Source of the DNA: an uncultured Ruminococcus sp.
GTDB taxonomy: Bacteria > Bacillota > Clostridia > Oscillospirales > Acutalibacteraceae
Direction of reading: 5' to 3'
Length of the DNA stretch: 12,738 bases
Assembly: GCA_902773035.1 (NCBI GenBank)
Contig: CACYDB010000151.1
Coordinates: 1 to 12,738, forward strand
Made by a program: the position numbers and the translations under genes. Below the pieces are notes generated by a model. That model worked only from the letters and a program-made list of their open reading frames with translations. It was not told the origin of the DNA and did not search any database. This document shows positions 12,452-12,738 of the stretch, one piece after another; positions within the stretch are counted from its first letter, which is position 1, and the number at the start of each line of letters is the position of its first letter.

Positions 12452-12738
12452 TCATTTCTCCCAACCGCAATCCTCAATCACAAACTCTTCGAATGAATCT
12501 ATATAATCCAAATCAAAGTCGTGAAAATAAATGTACGCGATTTTTCTTTCATCCTCATTTATGCCGATAAAGTACATATCCTTCGGAAAACCATACTCCG
12601 AATACGCCTCGGATAACACTCTGAACTCAAACCCGTCCAGAGTAAATTCGGGTTTCAGCTTACTATCCGAAACGTCAAATTCTATTATGTCTTTTGAAAA
12701 TTTATAATTACTCTCAATTCCTGCTTTTTGTTTCTCAA
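12452..12738 (-). CDS. Unknown protein, C-terminal part (continues beyond the window)
   Basis: An open frame enters from the right edge and runs 94 residues to a TGA at 12452-12454. It contains YKFSKDIIEFDVSDSKLKP, then EFRVLSEAYSEYGFPKDMYF, and a strongly acidic-aromatic end YFHDFDLDYIDSFEEFVIEDCGWEK. No start is seen, so the N-terminus lies outside the window. I do not recognise the family. Its codon use and acidic character look like a real gene rather than a shadow frame, and the tight coupling to DUF559 (3-base gap) supports this. A partner or regulator of the nuclease is one possibility, but nothing in the sequence proves it. Confidence 0.65.
   Translation of the reverse strand, partial: EKQKAGIESNYKFSKDIIEFDVSDSKLKPEFTLDGFEFRVLSEAYSEYGFPKDMYFIGINEDERKIAYIYFHDFDLDYIDSFEEFVIEDCGWEK

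Overview
The window reads as chromosomal DNA of a low-to-mid GC Firmicute of class Clostridia, most likely Oscillospiraceae/Ruminococcaceae. The reasons are strong AGGAGG-type ribosome sites, near-consensus TTGxxx-N17-TATAAT promoters, DUF896 and DUF1540 small proteins, a CofE-like ligase of the Firmicute type, and a recD2-comF-mreB gene order. No tRNA, rRNA, CRISPR array or transposase was found. Genes sit on both strands in short transcription units, mostly separated by hairpin terminators.

Layout. Bases 1-230 hold no convincing gene. A minus-strand unit at 232-378 encodes a 48-residue peptide with its own promoter and terminator. It is followed by a minus-strand MutS-family ATPase without a mismatch-recognition domain (502-2208). 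A divergent DUF896 protein lies at 2323-2544. Then comes a three-gene minus-strand operon, in transcription order SPFH/zinc-ribbon protein (5920-4583), zinc-ribbon membrane protein (4566-3478) and TPM-domain membrane protein (3465-2683). It matches the ydjI/ydjG/ydjH part of the Bacillus subtilis pspA-ydjGHI membrane-stress locus but has no pspA in view. Divergent from it is a second 46-residue peptide (6175-6315), paralogous to the first. It converges on a DUF1540 Cys-rich protein (6368-6544) across a shared terminator. A small Cys-rich membrane protein (6636-6983) converges on a CofE-like ligase (7041-7739).

The right half is a plus-strand block: RecD2 helicase (7868-10084), ComF phosphoribosyltransferase (9984-10697, overlapping recD2 by 101 nt) and a divergent MreB-family actin (10787-11806) with its own promoter and a TTG start. 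A MITE-like palindromic repeat (11892-12060) follows. It forms part of the stop codon of a minus-strand DUF559 endonuclease-like gene (12059-12448), which is coupled to an upstream ORF that runs off the window.

The most unusual signal is the pair of short peptides. They share a leader-like N-terminal block (K-K-Y-x-T-P-E-L-E, then Y-x-x-E-D-x-L-D-E-S), have unrelated tails, and each has a strong dedicated promoter and an intrinsic terminator. No maturation or export gene is visible next to either, so any role as a peptide precursor is inference.
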